A stretch of 64,000 bases of DNA from UMGS755 sp045590535 (GTDB lineage: Bacteria; Bacillota; Clostridia; UBA1381; UBA9506): positions 124,001-188,000 of the forward strand of contig JAZNRE010000005.1 of NCBI GenBank assembly GCA_045590535.1, in the 5' to 3' direction. Position 1 is the first letter of the stretch. Each line of letters opens with the position of its first letter. A program made the position numbers and the translations under genes. Positions 26,137 to 33,260 of the stretch are shown here, piece after piece. Under the pieces are notes generated by a model. It was not told the origin of the DNA, ran no database searches, and saw only the letters and a list, made by a program, of their open reading frames with translations.

Positions 26137-26171
26137 ATAAAGGCTTTTCCCGCAAAACAGGAAAAGCCTTT
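26137..26171 (-). terminator. Attenuator hairpin in the rplJ leader
   Basis: On the minus strand AAAGGCTTTTC (26161-26171) pairs with GAAAAGCCTTT (26139-26149) around an 11-nt loop, followed by ATAATTTTT. It lies between the L10-binding structure and the rplJ start, the usual place for L10-dependent premature termination. Confidence 0.75.
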
Positions 26172-26181
26172 TAAATGCTTA

Positions 26182-26259
26182 AAAATGCTTTCCTCGGTTG
26201 GCGACTAAGCATTATACCCAAACGGGAACCAACTGTCTGCGGAAAAATATTTAACTAAC
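26182..26259 (-). promoter_or_regulatory. Ribosomal protein L10 leader
   Basis: The 5' end of the rplJL transcript contains the features of the L10 leader family: AGACAG with a kinked stem, a central AATGCTTA, and the closing GCCAACCGAGG (minus strand, 26192-26202). When L10(L12)4 is in excess it binds here and reduces rplJL expression. Assignment is by motif and position only. Confidence 0.8.
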
Positions 26260-26265
26260 ATGATG

Positions 26266-26294
26266 AGTATACCACAAGACTTTAAGATTGTCAA
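26266..26294 (-). promoter_or_regulatory. Promoter of rplJ-rplL
   Basis: On the minus strand TTGACA (26289-26294) and TATACT (26266-26271) are 17 bases apart, just after the rplA stop. The rplJL pair can therefore be transcribed separately from rplKA. Confidence 0.88.
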
Positions 26295-26300
26295 GCAAAA

Positions 26301-26996
26301 TTAGTCTAAAACTTTTGTTTGAGCAATTTTAACGCCAGGACCCATGGTTGATGCAACGGTGCAGCTTCTGATGTACTGACCTTTTGCAGCAGCAGGTTTT
26401 GCCTTAACGATAGCTTCAAGCAATGCTTTGAAGTTTTCCTGCAGTTTGGCAGGGCCAAAAGAAACCTTACCGATGGGGCAGTGGATGATGTTGGTTTTAT
26501 CCAAACGATACTCAATTTTACCGGATTTGATTTCAGCAATTGCCTTTGCAACATCCATGGTAACGGTGCCGGCTTTCGGGCTGGGCATTAAGCCTTTAGG
26601 ACCTAATACTTTACCTAAACGACCAACAACACCCATCATATCCGGTGTAGCAACAACAACATCATAATCAAACCAGTTTTCGTTCTGGATTCTGGGGATC
26701 AGTTCTTCGCCGCCGAAGAAATCTGCACCGGCAGATTCAGCTTCGTTCAGCTTGTCACCTTTAGCAAAAACCAAAACGCGTGCAACCTTACCGGTACCGT
26801 GGGGCAGAACAATAGCACCACGAACCTGCTGGTCAGCGTGTCTTGAGTCAACGCCTAATTTGATGTGCACTTCAACCGTTTCATCAAACTTGGCTTTTGC
26901 CATTTTTGTTACCAGCTCCATAGCTTCGCTGGGATCATACAAATTGGTTTTGTCAACCATCTGTGCGCTTTCTTTATACTTTTTGCCTCTGAACAT
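26301..26996 (-). CDS. rplA: 50S ribosomal protein L1 (uL1)
   Basis: A 231-residue L1-stalk protein that helps tRNA exit. The conserved features are the N-terminal RGKKYKES, DSRHADQQVRGAIVLPHGTG, and the rRNA-binding MGVVGRLGKVLGPKGLMP and TIMGP-like TMGPGVKI near the C terminus. Normal length. It follows rplK by 58 bases behind AGGAGG. L1 is often an autoregulator of rplKA; no obvious L1 site was identified here. Confidence 0.98.
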   Translation of the reverse strand: MFRGKKYKESAQMVDKTNLYDPSEAMELVTKMAKAKFDETVEVHIKLGVDSRHADQQVRGAIVLPHGTGKVARVLVFAKGDKLNEAESAGADFFGGEELIPRIQNENWFDYDVVVATPDMMGVVGRLGKVLGPKGLMPSPKAGTVTMDVAKAIAEIKSGKIEYRLDKTNIIHCPIGKVSFGPAKLQENFKALLEAIVKAKPAAAKGQYIRSCTVASTMGPGVKIAQTKVLD

Positions 26997-27054
26997 TATT
27001 TTTCCTCCTTTTGTGGTCTTGCAAGCTTTCGCTCTCCCACTTATTCAATCGAAA

Positions 27055-27480
27055 TTAGTCCTCAACAACAATTCCCATACTTCTGGCTGTACCGGCAATC
27101 ATGCTCATAGCGGCTTCAATGCTTGCTGCATTTAAGTCGGGCATTTTTTGCTCAGCAATCTGGCGGATTGCATCTTTCGATACTGTTGCAACCTTAGTTT
27201 TGTTGGGAACGCCGGATCCGCTTTCGATTTTTGCAGCCTTCTTCAAGAGTACAGCTGCCGGCGGAGTCTTGGTGATGAACGAAAAAGATCTGTCAGCATA
27301 AACGGTGATAACAACCGGAATGATTAAACCGGCGTCTTTTGCTGTCTTTTCGTTAAATTCCTTGGTGAACTGCACAATGTTAACACCATGCTGACCCAGA
27401 GCAGGGCCTACAGGCGGAGCCGGGGTTGCTTTACCGGCCGGAATCTGCAATTTGATGTAACCTGTGATTTTTTGAGCCAT
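27055..27480 (-). CDS. rplK: 50S ribosomal protein L11 (uL11)
   Basis: A 141-residue protein of the GTPase-associated centre. It begins MAQKITGYIKLQIPAGKAT with APPVGPALGQHGVNI, and ends in the RNA-binding domain (MPDLNAASIEAAMSMIAGTA). The frame runs on upstream to 27579, but GAGGAGG precedes the ATG at 27480, the conserved start. It lies between nusG and rplA. Confidence 0.98.
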   Translation of the reverse strand: MAQKITGYIKLQIPAGKATPAPPVGPALGQHGVNIVQFTKEFNEKTAKDAGLIIPVVITVYADRSFSFITKTPPAAVLLKKAAKIESGSGVPNKTKVATVSKDAIRQIAEQKMPDLNAASIEAAMSMIAGTARSMGIVVED

Positions 27481-27582
27481 TTCTAAAGTTCCTCCTCTAT
27501 AAAAGATGTGGTTTTGGCGAACACTTAGGTTCTCCCACCCAGCAGTCATAATGACTGCAAAAATAAAGCCAAACGGCATTAT

Positions 27583-28110
27583 TTACTGTAACACTTCAAT
27601 TTGTGAAAAATCAAGTTCCACAGGGGTTTCTCTACCAAACATAGACACAATAACGCGCACGGACTGTTTTTCCATGTTAATTTCATCAACTGTGCCAACA
27701 AAGTCGGCCAAGGGGCCGGCGCACACGCGCACGCTGCTACCAACCTCAAAGTTAACCGAAACAGTTTTGCGCTCAATGCCCATGGTGTAAACCTCTTCAT
27801 CGGTAAGAGGCACAGGCTTTGAACCCGGGCCGACAAAACCGGTAACACCGCGGGTGTTGCGGATTACATACCAGCTGTCATCTGTCATGACCATTTTAAC
27901 CATAACATAGCCGGGGAAAACTTTTCTCTGCACAACCTTCTGCTCTTCGCCCTTGGTTTCAACAACTTCTTCCATGGGGACTTTGATGTCTTGAATTAAA
28001 TCGTGCAGGTTGCGGTTTTCAACCGATTTTTCAATATTAGCTTGTACTTTTTTTTCATAACCTGAAAAGGTATGGACAACATACCATCTTGCTTCTTCAG
28101 CCATATACAT
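27583..28110 (-). CDS. nusG: Transcription antitermination/pausing factor NusG
   Basis: A 175-residue NusG. The N-terminal NGN domain (ARWYVVHTFSGYEKKVQANI) binds RNA polymerase, and a C-terminal KOW domain (VGSSVRVCAGPLADFVGTVD) binds S10 or Rho. It links transcription to translation. Starts at 28110 and 28104 are both possible; the ribosome binding site is some distance away (GGAAGCGG). It follows secE in the standard order. Confidence 0.97.
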   Translation of the reverse strand: MYMAEEARWYVVHTFSGYEKKVQANIEKSVENRNLHDLIQDIKVPMEEVVETKGEEQKVVQRKVFPGYVMVKMVMTDDSWYVIRNTRGVTGFVGPGSKPVPLTDEEVYTMGIERKTVSVNFEVGSSVRVCAGPLADFVGTVDEINMEKQSVRVIVSMFGRETPVELDFSQIEVLQ

Positions 28111-28164
28111 GCAGAAACGAAACCGCTTCCTTCGCCTCCTTTGTTAGAGTCTTTGTGCTTAGCA

Positions 28165-28383
28165 CTACTGAAGGATCCAGGCGAATAAGGACTGGAAGCC
28201 AAAATCCAAGAGTGCAACCAATGCACCCAACAAAATGATTGTGGTGATAACAATGCTTGTATTGTTACGAACCTGCTTTGCAGACGGCCAAACAACCTTT
28301 TTGAGTTCGGATTTGAGTTCACGGAAATAACCGCCCACTGCCTTAGCCGCTCTGACGAAGATATTAGATTTTTTTTCGCTCAT
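28165..28383 (-). CDS. secE: Preprotein translocase subunit SecE
   Basis: A 72-residue single-span subunit of the SecYEG channel. The amphipathic helix motif AVGGYFRELKSELKKVVWPS precedes one membrane segment (IVITTIILLGALVALLDFGF). GGAGAG precedes the ATG at 28383 (MSEKKS). It lies 80 bases after rpmG; that gap holds no tRNA-Trp, which some Firmicutes have nearby. Confidence 0.95.
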   Translation of the reverse strand: MSEKKSNIFVRAAKAVGGYFRELKSELKKVVWPSAKQVRNNTSIVITTIILLGALVALLDFGFQSLFAWILQ

Positions 28384-28463
28384 AATACTCTCCATTCCGC
28401 CGCCGTTAAACCGACAGACCGTATTCGCCTATAATGGCAAACACATCGGCACATAGGGGCGTG

Positions 28464-28613
28464 TTATTTTGTTTCCTTATGGGTTGTGTGTTTCTTGCAG
28501 AATCTGCAATATTTGTTCATTTCTAATCTGTCCGGATTGTTTTTCTTATTTTTCATAGTGTCATAGTTTCTCTGTTTGCACTCCGAACATGCTAATGTAA
28601 TTTTGGTTCTCAT
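28464..28613 (-). CDS. rpmG: 50S ribosomal protein L33 (bL33)
   Basis: A 49-residue zinc-ribbon ribosomal protein. It begins MRTKITLACSECKQRNY and ends YCRFCKKHTTHKETK; the two CxxC pairs show it is the zinc-binding paralogue. GAGGAGG lies seven bases before the ATG at 28613. It is the first gene of rpmG-secE-nusG-rplKA. Confidence 0.96.
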   Translation of the reverse strand: MRTKITLACSECKQRNYDTMKNKKNNPDRLEMNKYCRFCKKHTTHKETK

Positions 28614-28683
28614 GTGTTTTCCTCCTCTATATATTCCTTTTTTTGCGCAGCAAAAAAAAAGACCTTCCATTTAGGTACACTTT

Positions 28684-28712
28684 AATATATCATATCTTTT
28701 TTGGTTCGTCAA
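28684..28712 (-). promoter_or_regulatory. Promoter of rpmG-secE-nusG-rplKA
   Basis: On the minus strand TTGACG (28707-28712) and TATATT (28684-28689) are 17 bases apart, about 70 bases ahead of rpmG. From 28713 to 28818 the sequence is AT-rich and I see nothing else in it. Confidence 0.8.
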
Positions 28713-28818
28713 GACTATTTTTGAAAAATTTTTCATTTTTTTATTTTTTCTGTCAATCCGCTTTCTTCTTTATATAATATAAGGAAGATTCTCATGTTTA
28801 TTTTGATATTTTAGCAAT

Positions 28819-28855
28819 AAAAAAAGGGAGAGGCCACTTGTGCATCCCCCTTTTC
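28819..28855 (-). terminator. Terminator of the GlmU-like gene
   Basis: An imperfect stem (AAAAGGG...CCCTTTT with two internal mismatches) lies 20 bases beyond the stop. On the minus strand it is followed by a run of T. Confidence 0.75.
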
Positions 28856-28875
28856 ATCTTCTTGATTTTGTTCTA

Positions 28876-29610
28876 TTATGCTTCGTTTCTCAACTTTTCT
28901 TCGCAGAACTCGAGATCTTCTAATGTATTAACACCATAGATTTCAGAGGGGTCGCACACGGTGCAGGTTGTAACCTTTGCACCCTTTTTAAGTAAGATTT
29001 TGGGAACATCGGTTAAATAATATTCACCCTGTGCATTATTGTTCTTCAGTTCTTTTAAATTGTCAAACAACAGTTTGGAACGGAATACATACACGCCGAT
29101 GTTCAGCTCTTTAATGGCCAGCTGCTCAGGGGTGCAATCCTTGGTTTCAACAACATCAAGAAAGTTTCCGTTTTCATCTTTAATAACGCGGCCATAAGGA
29201 AGAGCATCGTCAACGATGGCGGTCATAACGGTGCAATCGGAACCGGTTTCTTCATGCTGACGAACAATCTTTTCATATGTAGCCTTAGAAAGTAAGGGCA
29301 TGTCGCCATATAAGATTAAAACATTGCCGTCATAATCTTCAAAGTGCTCTCTAGCACAGTTCACGGCGTGACCGGTGCCCAGCTGCTGGTCCTGATCGGA
29401 AAACAAATATTCAGAAGACAAAGCTGCACGAACGTCTTCCTTTTTATATCCCACAACCACAACGGTATCTTTTTTGGGAATAAAATTGATATGTTCTAAA
29501 ACATAATCAATCAGCGCACGGCCGTTTGCCTGGCGCAAAACCTTCGGCATCTGAAATTTTTCTGACTGCAGGCGGGTTCCCTTACCTGCTCCCAACACAA
29601 TTGCTCTCAT
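28876..29610 (-). CDS. Nucleotidyltransferase, GlmU pyrophosphorylase domain only
   Basis: A 244-residue NTP-transferase matching the N-terminal half of GlmU, which makes UDP-GlcNAc from UTP and GlcNAc-1-phosphate. Visible motifs are IVLGAGKGTRLQ (residues 4-15) with PKVL, the uridine-binding QQLGTGHAVNCA near 80, YGDMPLL near 101, PYGRVIKD near 142 and ETKDCTPEQLAIKELNIGVY near 155. Full GlmU is about 450 residues with a left-handed beta-helix acetyltransferase; that half is absent, and the gene ends cleanly at a terminator. Acetylation must be done elsewhere or the substrate differs. AGGAGG precedes the ATG. Confidence 0.85.
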   Translation of the reverse strand: MRAIVLGAGKGTRLQSEKFQMPKVLRQANGRALIDYVLEHINFIPKKDTVVVVGYKKEDVRAALSSEYLFSDQDQQLGTGHAVNCAREHFEDYDGNVLILYGDMPLLSKATYEKIVRQHEETGSDCTVMTAIVDDALPYGRVIKDENGNFLDVVETKDCTPEQLAIKELNIGVYVFRSKLLFDNLKELKNNNAQGEYYLTDVPKILLKKGAKVTTCTVCDPSEIYGVNTLEDLEFCEEKLRNEA

Positions 29611-29670
29611 AATGTATATTTCCTCCTATTTAATAAAATACTTCTATAGTTTCTCTGTTTTGAGCAGAGT

Positions 29671-30363
29671 TCAATCACGACGACGATTTGAAAGCAGCAC
29701 CAAACGAAGAAGCTGCATCACCGAAACCAGGGTGGATGCTACATAGGTCATAGCTGCTGCCGAAAGCACCCGCTTTGCACCTTTCAGCTCATCACCCTCT
29801 AAAACAAAGCTCTCACCCAAAGTGTTAAGGGCACGGCGGCTGGCATTGAATTCAACCGGCAGAGTGACAACCTGAAACAAAACCAAAGCCGAGAACAAAA
29901 TGATGCCCACCGATACCAAGGGCTCAAAGCTCATGACAAGTCCCAATATCACAAGGGGCACGGCCAGGGTTGACCCGATGTTTGCCACAGGCAAAACTGC
30001 GTTGCGCAGTTTAATGGGCAAATACCCCACGCTGTGCTGCACTGCGTGACCGGCCTCGTGGGCCGCAACACCAATTGACGCCACAGAGGTGCTGTCATAA
30101 ACTGAATCAGATAGACGAATCACCTGCGAGCGAGGGTCATAATGGTCAGTCAAATGACCGCTGACCCGCTCAATTTTCACATTTGTCAAATTGTTACTGT
30201 CCAAAATCCGCCGGGTGACTTGGGCGGCTGTTTGCCCCCGGCTGCTGTGCAATGAGGCGAACTTATTGAATGTGCTTTTCACCTTAAACTGTGCGTAAAA
30301 GGCCAGCAAAAGTGCCGGTAAAACCAAAACAAGGTAGTAAGAATCATAATAAAAAAACGGCAT
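29671..30363 (-). CDS. Zinc metallopeptidase, YugP family
   Basis: A 230-residue membrane-bound neutral zinc peptidase. The active-site HExxH is in VAAHEAGHAVQH near residue 98. There is an N-terminal membrane segment (YYLVLVLPALLLAFYAQF), two more around residues 125-175, and a C-terminal hydrophobic segment. GAGAGGG precedes the ATG. It lies 60 bases after mgtE and 60 before the GlmU-like gene, in the same direction, so the three may be one transcript. Natural substrates are unknown. Confidence 0.88.
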   Translation of the reverse strand: MPFFYYDSYYLVLVLPALLLAFYAQFKVKSTFNKFASLHSSRGQTAAQVTRRILDSNNLTNVKIERVSGHLTDHYDPRSQVIRLSDSVYDSTSVASIGVAAHEAGHAVQHSVGYLPIKLRNAVLPVANIGSTLAVPLVILGLVMSFEPLVSVGIILFSALVLFQVVTLPVEFNASRRALNTLGESFVLEGDELKGAKRVLSAAAMTYVASTLVSVMQLLRLVLLSNRRRD

Positions 30364-30423
30364 GTTTTTTCCCTCTCATTAAAAATGATACACAAAGAGT
30401 GTGCCCCGACTTGCCGTCTTTTA

Positions 30424-31791
30424 TCACGCCACGCCGATCACAGAGGTGGCAAACCAGAAATAAATCAGCAATGAAAGAGCATCTAAAATTGTGGTGATGA
30501 TGGGGCTTGCCATTAAAACCGGATCCAAATGAATCTTGTCGGCCAAAATCGGCAACATGCCACCCACCACTTTGGCAAGGCAAACAATGCAGAAAAGGCT
30601 CAGGCAAACGGTTAATGCCACACCGAAAGATACCTGGTCAAAAATCATGACACGAATCAGATTGACTACGGATAATAAGGCCGCTGTGGTAATCCCCACC
30701 CGCAGTTCTTTCCAAATAACTTTTAAAAGGTCAGAAAAATCAAGCTCGTTTAAGGCCAGGCTGCGAATAATCATAGTGGATGACTGGGCTCCTGCATTAC
30801 CAGCCGTTCCCATCAGCATGGGAATGTATGCTGTTAGACAAACAGTCTGGCTGAGTGCCCCCTCAAATTTGCGGATGATAAAGCCGGTAAAGGTGGCCGA
30901 AATCATCAGCACCAAAAGCCACATAACGCGGTTTTTGGCTAATGTGAAAACCCCGGTTTTAAGATATGGCTCCTCCGAGGGCGTAATGGCTGCCATTTTG
31001 TGAAAATCCTCTGTGTTTTCCTGCTCAATGACATCCATAATGTCGTCAATGGTGATGATGCCCACCAGGCGGTCTTCACCATCCACAACCGGCATGGAGA
31101 TGAGGTCATATTTCTGGAATAAATATACCGATGTTTCCTGGTCGTCCAGGGTGCGGATATATTTTACATTGGAATCCATCAATTCTTCCATGGTAGCATC
31201 CGGCTGACTTAAAATCAGGGTGCGGATTGACACAACACCTTCAAGCTTTCGCTGAGGGCTGATAACATAGCAGTTATTGATGGTTTCTTTATCAACACCC
31301 GTTGCTCGAATGTGCTTTAAGGCCTCTTTGGCCGTCATTTCCTTTTTCAAGTCCACAAATTCTGTGGTCATTAGGCTGCCGGCACTATCCTCCGGATAAC
31401 GAAGGAGCTGATTGATGGTTTTGCGGGTCACTTCATCAGTGTTACGCAAAACACGCTTTACCACATTGGCCGGCATTTCTTCAAGAAAGTCAACCGTATC
31501 ATCCATGTAAAGCTCATCCATAATGCCGATGACTTCTAAATCGGTGATGGATTCAATGATATACTGCTGCATGTCACTATCCATCTCCGCAAAAACCTCT
31601 GCGGCCGTTTCTTTGGGCAGCATGCGGAAAATCCGCAGGGTTTGGTCAGGCTGCATATCGGCCAAAAGATTTTCAATGTCTACATAGTTCATATCCTGGA
31701 GCATTGTACGGATTTTGGCATACTGATTCTCTGCCAAATATTGCTCCATTGTCTCACGAAGAGATTCTTCTAGAATTTTTGTTTCTTCCAT
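30424..31791 (-). CDS. mgtE: Magnesium transporter MgtE
   Basis: A 455-residue Mg2+ channel. The cytoplasmic N domain (about residues 1-130, repeats such as MQPDQTLRIFRMLPKETAAE) is followed by paired CBS domains (about 135-255) that sense Mg2+. Five membrane segments fill the rest, with the pore signature GTAGNAGAQSSTMIIRSLAL. The ATG at 31791 follows AAAGGA; an in-frame TTG at 31845 is possible and would overlap the stop of the upstream ORF. The ribosome binding site is buried in a hairpin, so translation is likely regulated. It diverges from aroF. Confidence 0.95.
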   Translation of the reverse strand: MEETKILEESLRETMEQYLAENQYAKIRTMLQDMNYVDIENLLADMQPDQTLRIFRMLPKETAAEVFAEMDSDMQQYIIESITDLEVIGIMDELYMDDTVDFLEEMPANVVKRVLRNTDEVTRKTINQLLRYPEDSAGSLMTTEFVDLKKEMTAKEALKHIRATGVDKETINNCYVISPQRKLEGVVSIRTLILSQPDATMEELMDSNVKYIRTLDDQETSVYLFQKYDLISMPVVDGEDRLVGIITIDDIMDVIEQENTEDFHKMAAITPSEEPYLKTGVFTLAKNRVMWLLVLMISATFTGFIIRKFEGALSQTVCLTAYIPMLMGTAGNAGAQSSTMIIRSLALNELDFSDLLKVIWKELRVGITTAALLSVVNLIRVMIFDQVSFGVALTVCLSLFCIVCLAKVVGGMLPILADKIHLDPVLMASPIITTILDALSLLIYFWFATSVIGVA

Positions 31792-31813
31792 AGCGTTCCT
31801 TTCCGGGAACGCT
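31792..31813 (-). promoter_or_regulatory. Hairpin sequestering the mgtE ribosome binding site
   Basis: On the minus strand AGCGTTCC (31806-31813) pairs perfectly with GGAACGCT (31792-31799) around a CGGAAA loop, directly abutting the mgtE ATG. The Shine-Dalgarno AAAGGA is in the loop and 3' arm, so folding should block initiation. A second copy of GTTCCCGG lies in the upstream ORF and could compete for the same arm. Confidence 0.6.
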
Positions 31814-31841
31814 TCTAAACAGGCAAGTCTGAACCGCTCCC

Positions 31842-31883
31842 TCAATTATTTATTTGTGTCTGTCGCCCGGGAACCGTATCCAT
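31842..31883 (-). CDS. Upstream ORF (leader peptide) of mgtE
   Basis: A 13-codon ORF reading MDTVPGRQTQINN. It begins at an ATG preceded by CAGGAGGCGAGATT, one of the best ribosome binding sites in the region, and ends 50 bases before the mgtE start. The position inside the mgtE 5' UTR, the strong initiation signal and the downstream hairpin suggest a regulatory leader. It resembles mgtA/mgtL-type translational sensing in concept, not in sequence. Codons 4-6 overlap the GTTCCCGG copy that can pair with the mgtE ribosome binding site arm. Confidence 0.55.
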   Translation of the reverse strand: MDTVPGRQTQINN

Positions 31884-31923
31884 AATCTCGCCTCCTGTAA
31901 AATAATGATCTTGCGTATTATAT

Positions 31924-31952
31924 ATTGTACAGCATAATGAAAAAAATTGCAA
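31924..31952 (-). promoter_or_regulatory. Promoter of mgtE
   Basis: On the minus strand TTGCAA (31947-31952) and TACAAT (31924-31929) are 17 bases apart, giving an mgtE 5' UTR of about 125 bases. No M-box (ykoK) signature was recognised in it. Confidence 0.75.
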
Positions 31953-32006
31953 CTCATTTTCCGTTTTTTTCTATTATAAAATAGAAAACATTATTTTAAA
32001 AAGCTA

Positions 32007-32035
32007 TTGACATCTTTATTTTAGTGTGCTAAAAT
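32007..32035 (+). promoter_or_regulatory. Promoter of the aroF-tyrA-aroB-aroC-pheA operon
   Basis: TTGACA (32007-32012) and TAAAAT (32030-32035) are 17 bases apart. The transcript would start near 32042 and carry a leader of about 200 bases before aroF. Confidence 0.85.
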
Positions 32036-32066
32036 TTTTATATACTGTTTTTAGGAGCGCAAAACA

Positions 32067-32162
32067 ATGAAAAGAAACCTGTTTGCAGCTGAATACTTTT
32101 ACTTTAACTTTGCCTACTTTTACGGCAAGGCTTTTTCGCGTTTGGCTGATAATAGGTTTTGA
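32067..32162 (+). CDS. Phe/Tyr-rich leader peptide of the aromatic amino acid operon
   Basis: A 31-residue ORF starting at an ATG nine bases after TTAGGAG. Residues 10-19 read YFYFNFAYFY, eight aromatic residues in ten, and in total there are seven Phe and four Tyr. The genes that follow make exactly these amino acids. The stop codon at 32160-32162 lies inside the 5' strand of a proposed antiterminator. This is the signature of a ribosome-mediated attenuation peptide like pheL of enterobacteria, though the sequence is unrelated. It is too short for normal gene finders. Not a functional protein otherwise. Confidence 0.82.
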   Translation: MKRNLFAAEYFYFNFAYFYGKAFSRLADNRF

Positions 32163-32230
32163 AAGTGCTTTTTGAATTGATTTGAATTTCAAACCCTTGC
32201 AGCGAAACGCCTGCAAGGGTTTTATTTTTT
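32155..32230 (+). promoter_or_regulatory. Transcription attenuator: antiterminator and terminator ahead of aroF
   Basis: The terminator is a perfect 12-bp stem, AAACCCTTGCAG (32191-32202) with CTGCAAGGGTTT (32211-32222), an 8-nt loop and TATTTTTT, ending right before the aroF ribosome binding site. The alternative helix pairs GGTTTTGAAA (32155-32164) with TTTCAAACC (32187-32195, one bulged T) and would take away part of the terminator 5' arm. A ribosome stalled at the Phe/Tyr codons leaves this helix free to form; a ribosome at the stop codon (32160-32162) covers it and lets the terminator form. Confidence 0.8.
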
Positions 32231-32243
32231 GGAGGCGAAGAAA

Positions 32244-33260
32244 ATGATTGTTATTTTAAAAAAAGACCCCGATAAAGTGCAACTGGAGGGACTCACCACC
32301 TGGCTTAAAGGAAAAGGCATTGAAATTCACGAATCCATCGGTTCAAGCCAAACCATTTTGGGTCTTGTGGGCGATACCACTCATCTTGACATTGACCTGC
32401 TTTCAGCTCTTGATATTGTTGAAGCAGTGCGCCGTGTTCAAGAGCCTTACAAAAACGCTAACAGAAAGTTTCACCCCGAAGACACAGTCATCCAGGTTGG
32501 CAACACCAAAATCGGCGGTGGCAACCTGACTCTGATTGCCGGTCCTTGCTCTGTTGAATCGGAAGAACAGATTTGTCAGATTGCACAAAGCGTTAAAGAA
32601 AGCGGTGCCACCATTTTAAGAGGCGGCGTTTTCAAACCCCGCACTTCGCCTTACTCTTTCCAAGGTCTGCGAAACGAGGGCCTTCGCCTTTTATCCATTG
32701 CCAAGAAAATGACAGGTCTTCCTATTGTCACCGAAATTATGGATATTTCACAACTGTCATACTTTGACGATGTTGATATGATTCAGGTTGGCGCAAGAAA
32801 CATGCAAAACTTTGAGCTTTTAAAAGCATTGGGCACGGTTGATAAACCCATTCTTTTAAAGAGAGGCTTATCCTCCACATATGAAGAACTTTTGATGAGC
32901 GCTGAATATATTATGGCAGGCGGAAATGATAAGGTCATTCTTTGTGAGCGTGGCATAAGAACCTTTGAGACATATACCAGAAATACACTTGATATCGCAT
33001 CTATTCCTGTGCTCAAGCAACTATCCCACCTGCCCATTATCATCGACCCCAGCCATTCTGCCGGTCGCTGTGCCCTGGTTGATCCCCTTTCCTGCGCAGC
33101 CGTGGCAGCGGGAGCTGACGGATTGATTATCGAAGTGCACAATGACCCGGCTCACGCCCTTTGCGACGGACCGCAATCCATTCGTCCCAATGCATTTGAT
33201 GCACTTGCAAAAAAACTGCGCACCATTCACGAAGTTACAAAGGTGGTTGATGAAAAATGA
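32244..33260 (+). CDS. aroF: 3-deoxy-7-phosphoheptulonate (DAHP) synthase
   Basis: This is the first step of the shikimate pathway, joining PEP and erythrose-4-phosphate. At 338 residues it is the beta-type with an N-terminal ferredoxin-like regulatory domain (residues 1-70) and a TIM barrel (LIAGPCSVESEEQI near 92, GGVFKPRTSPYSFQGL, VGARNMQNFELL, PIIIDPSHSAGRC). Feedback inhibition by aromatic amino acids is common in this form. GGAGGCGAAGAAA precedes the ATG at 32244; the frame opens 15 bases earlier at a TTG overlapping that site. It is the first structural gene after the attenuator and overlaps tyrA by four bases. Confidence 0.95.
   Translation: MIVILKKDPDKVQLEGLTTWLKGKGIEIHESIGSSQTILGLVGDTTHLDIDLLSALDIVEAVRRVQEPYKNANRKFHPEDTVIQVGNTKIGGGNLTLIAGPCSVESEEQICQIAQSVKESGATILRGGVFKPRTSPYSFQGLRNEGLRLLSIAKKMTGLPIVTEIMDISQLSYFDDVDMIQVGARNMQNFELLKALGTVDKPILLKRGLSSTYEELLMSAEYIMAGGNDKVILCERGIRTFETYTRNTLDIASIPVLKQLSHLPIIIDPSHSAGRCALVDPLSCAAVAAGADGLIIEVHNDPAHALCDGPQSIRPNAFDALAKKLRTIHEVTKVVDEK

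Noticed and set aside
31842..31845. TTG at 31845 as the true mgtE start, giving an 18-residue extension
   Set aside because: The TTG overlaps the upstream ORF stop and could be coupled, but it has no ribosome binding site, whereas ATG 31791 has AAAGGA at good spacing and matches the family start. Kept only as an alternative.
31792..31929. M-box magnesium riboswitch before mgtE
   Set aside because: The leader is about 125 bases and lacks the conserved M-box core; a short ORF and a ribosome-binding-site hairpin explain it better. A covariance-model scan would settle this.
32016..32216. Minus-strand ORF of 66 codons opposite the aroF leader
   Set aside because: It has no ribosome binding site and is the antisense shadow of the Phe/Tyr leader peptide and the terminator stem.
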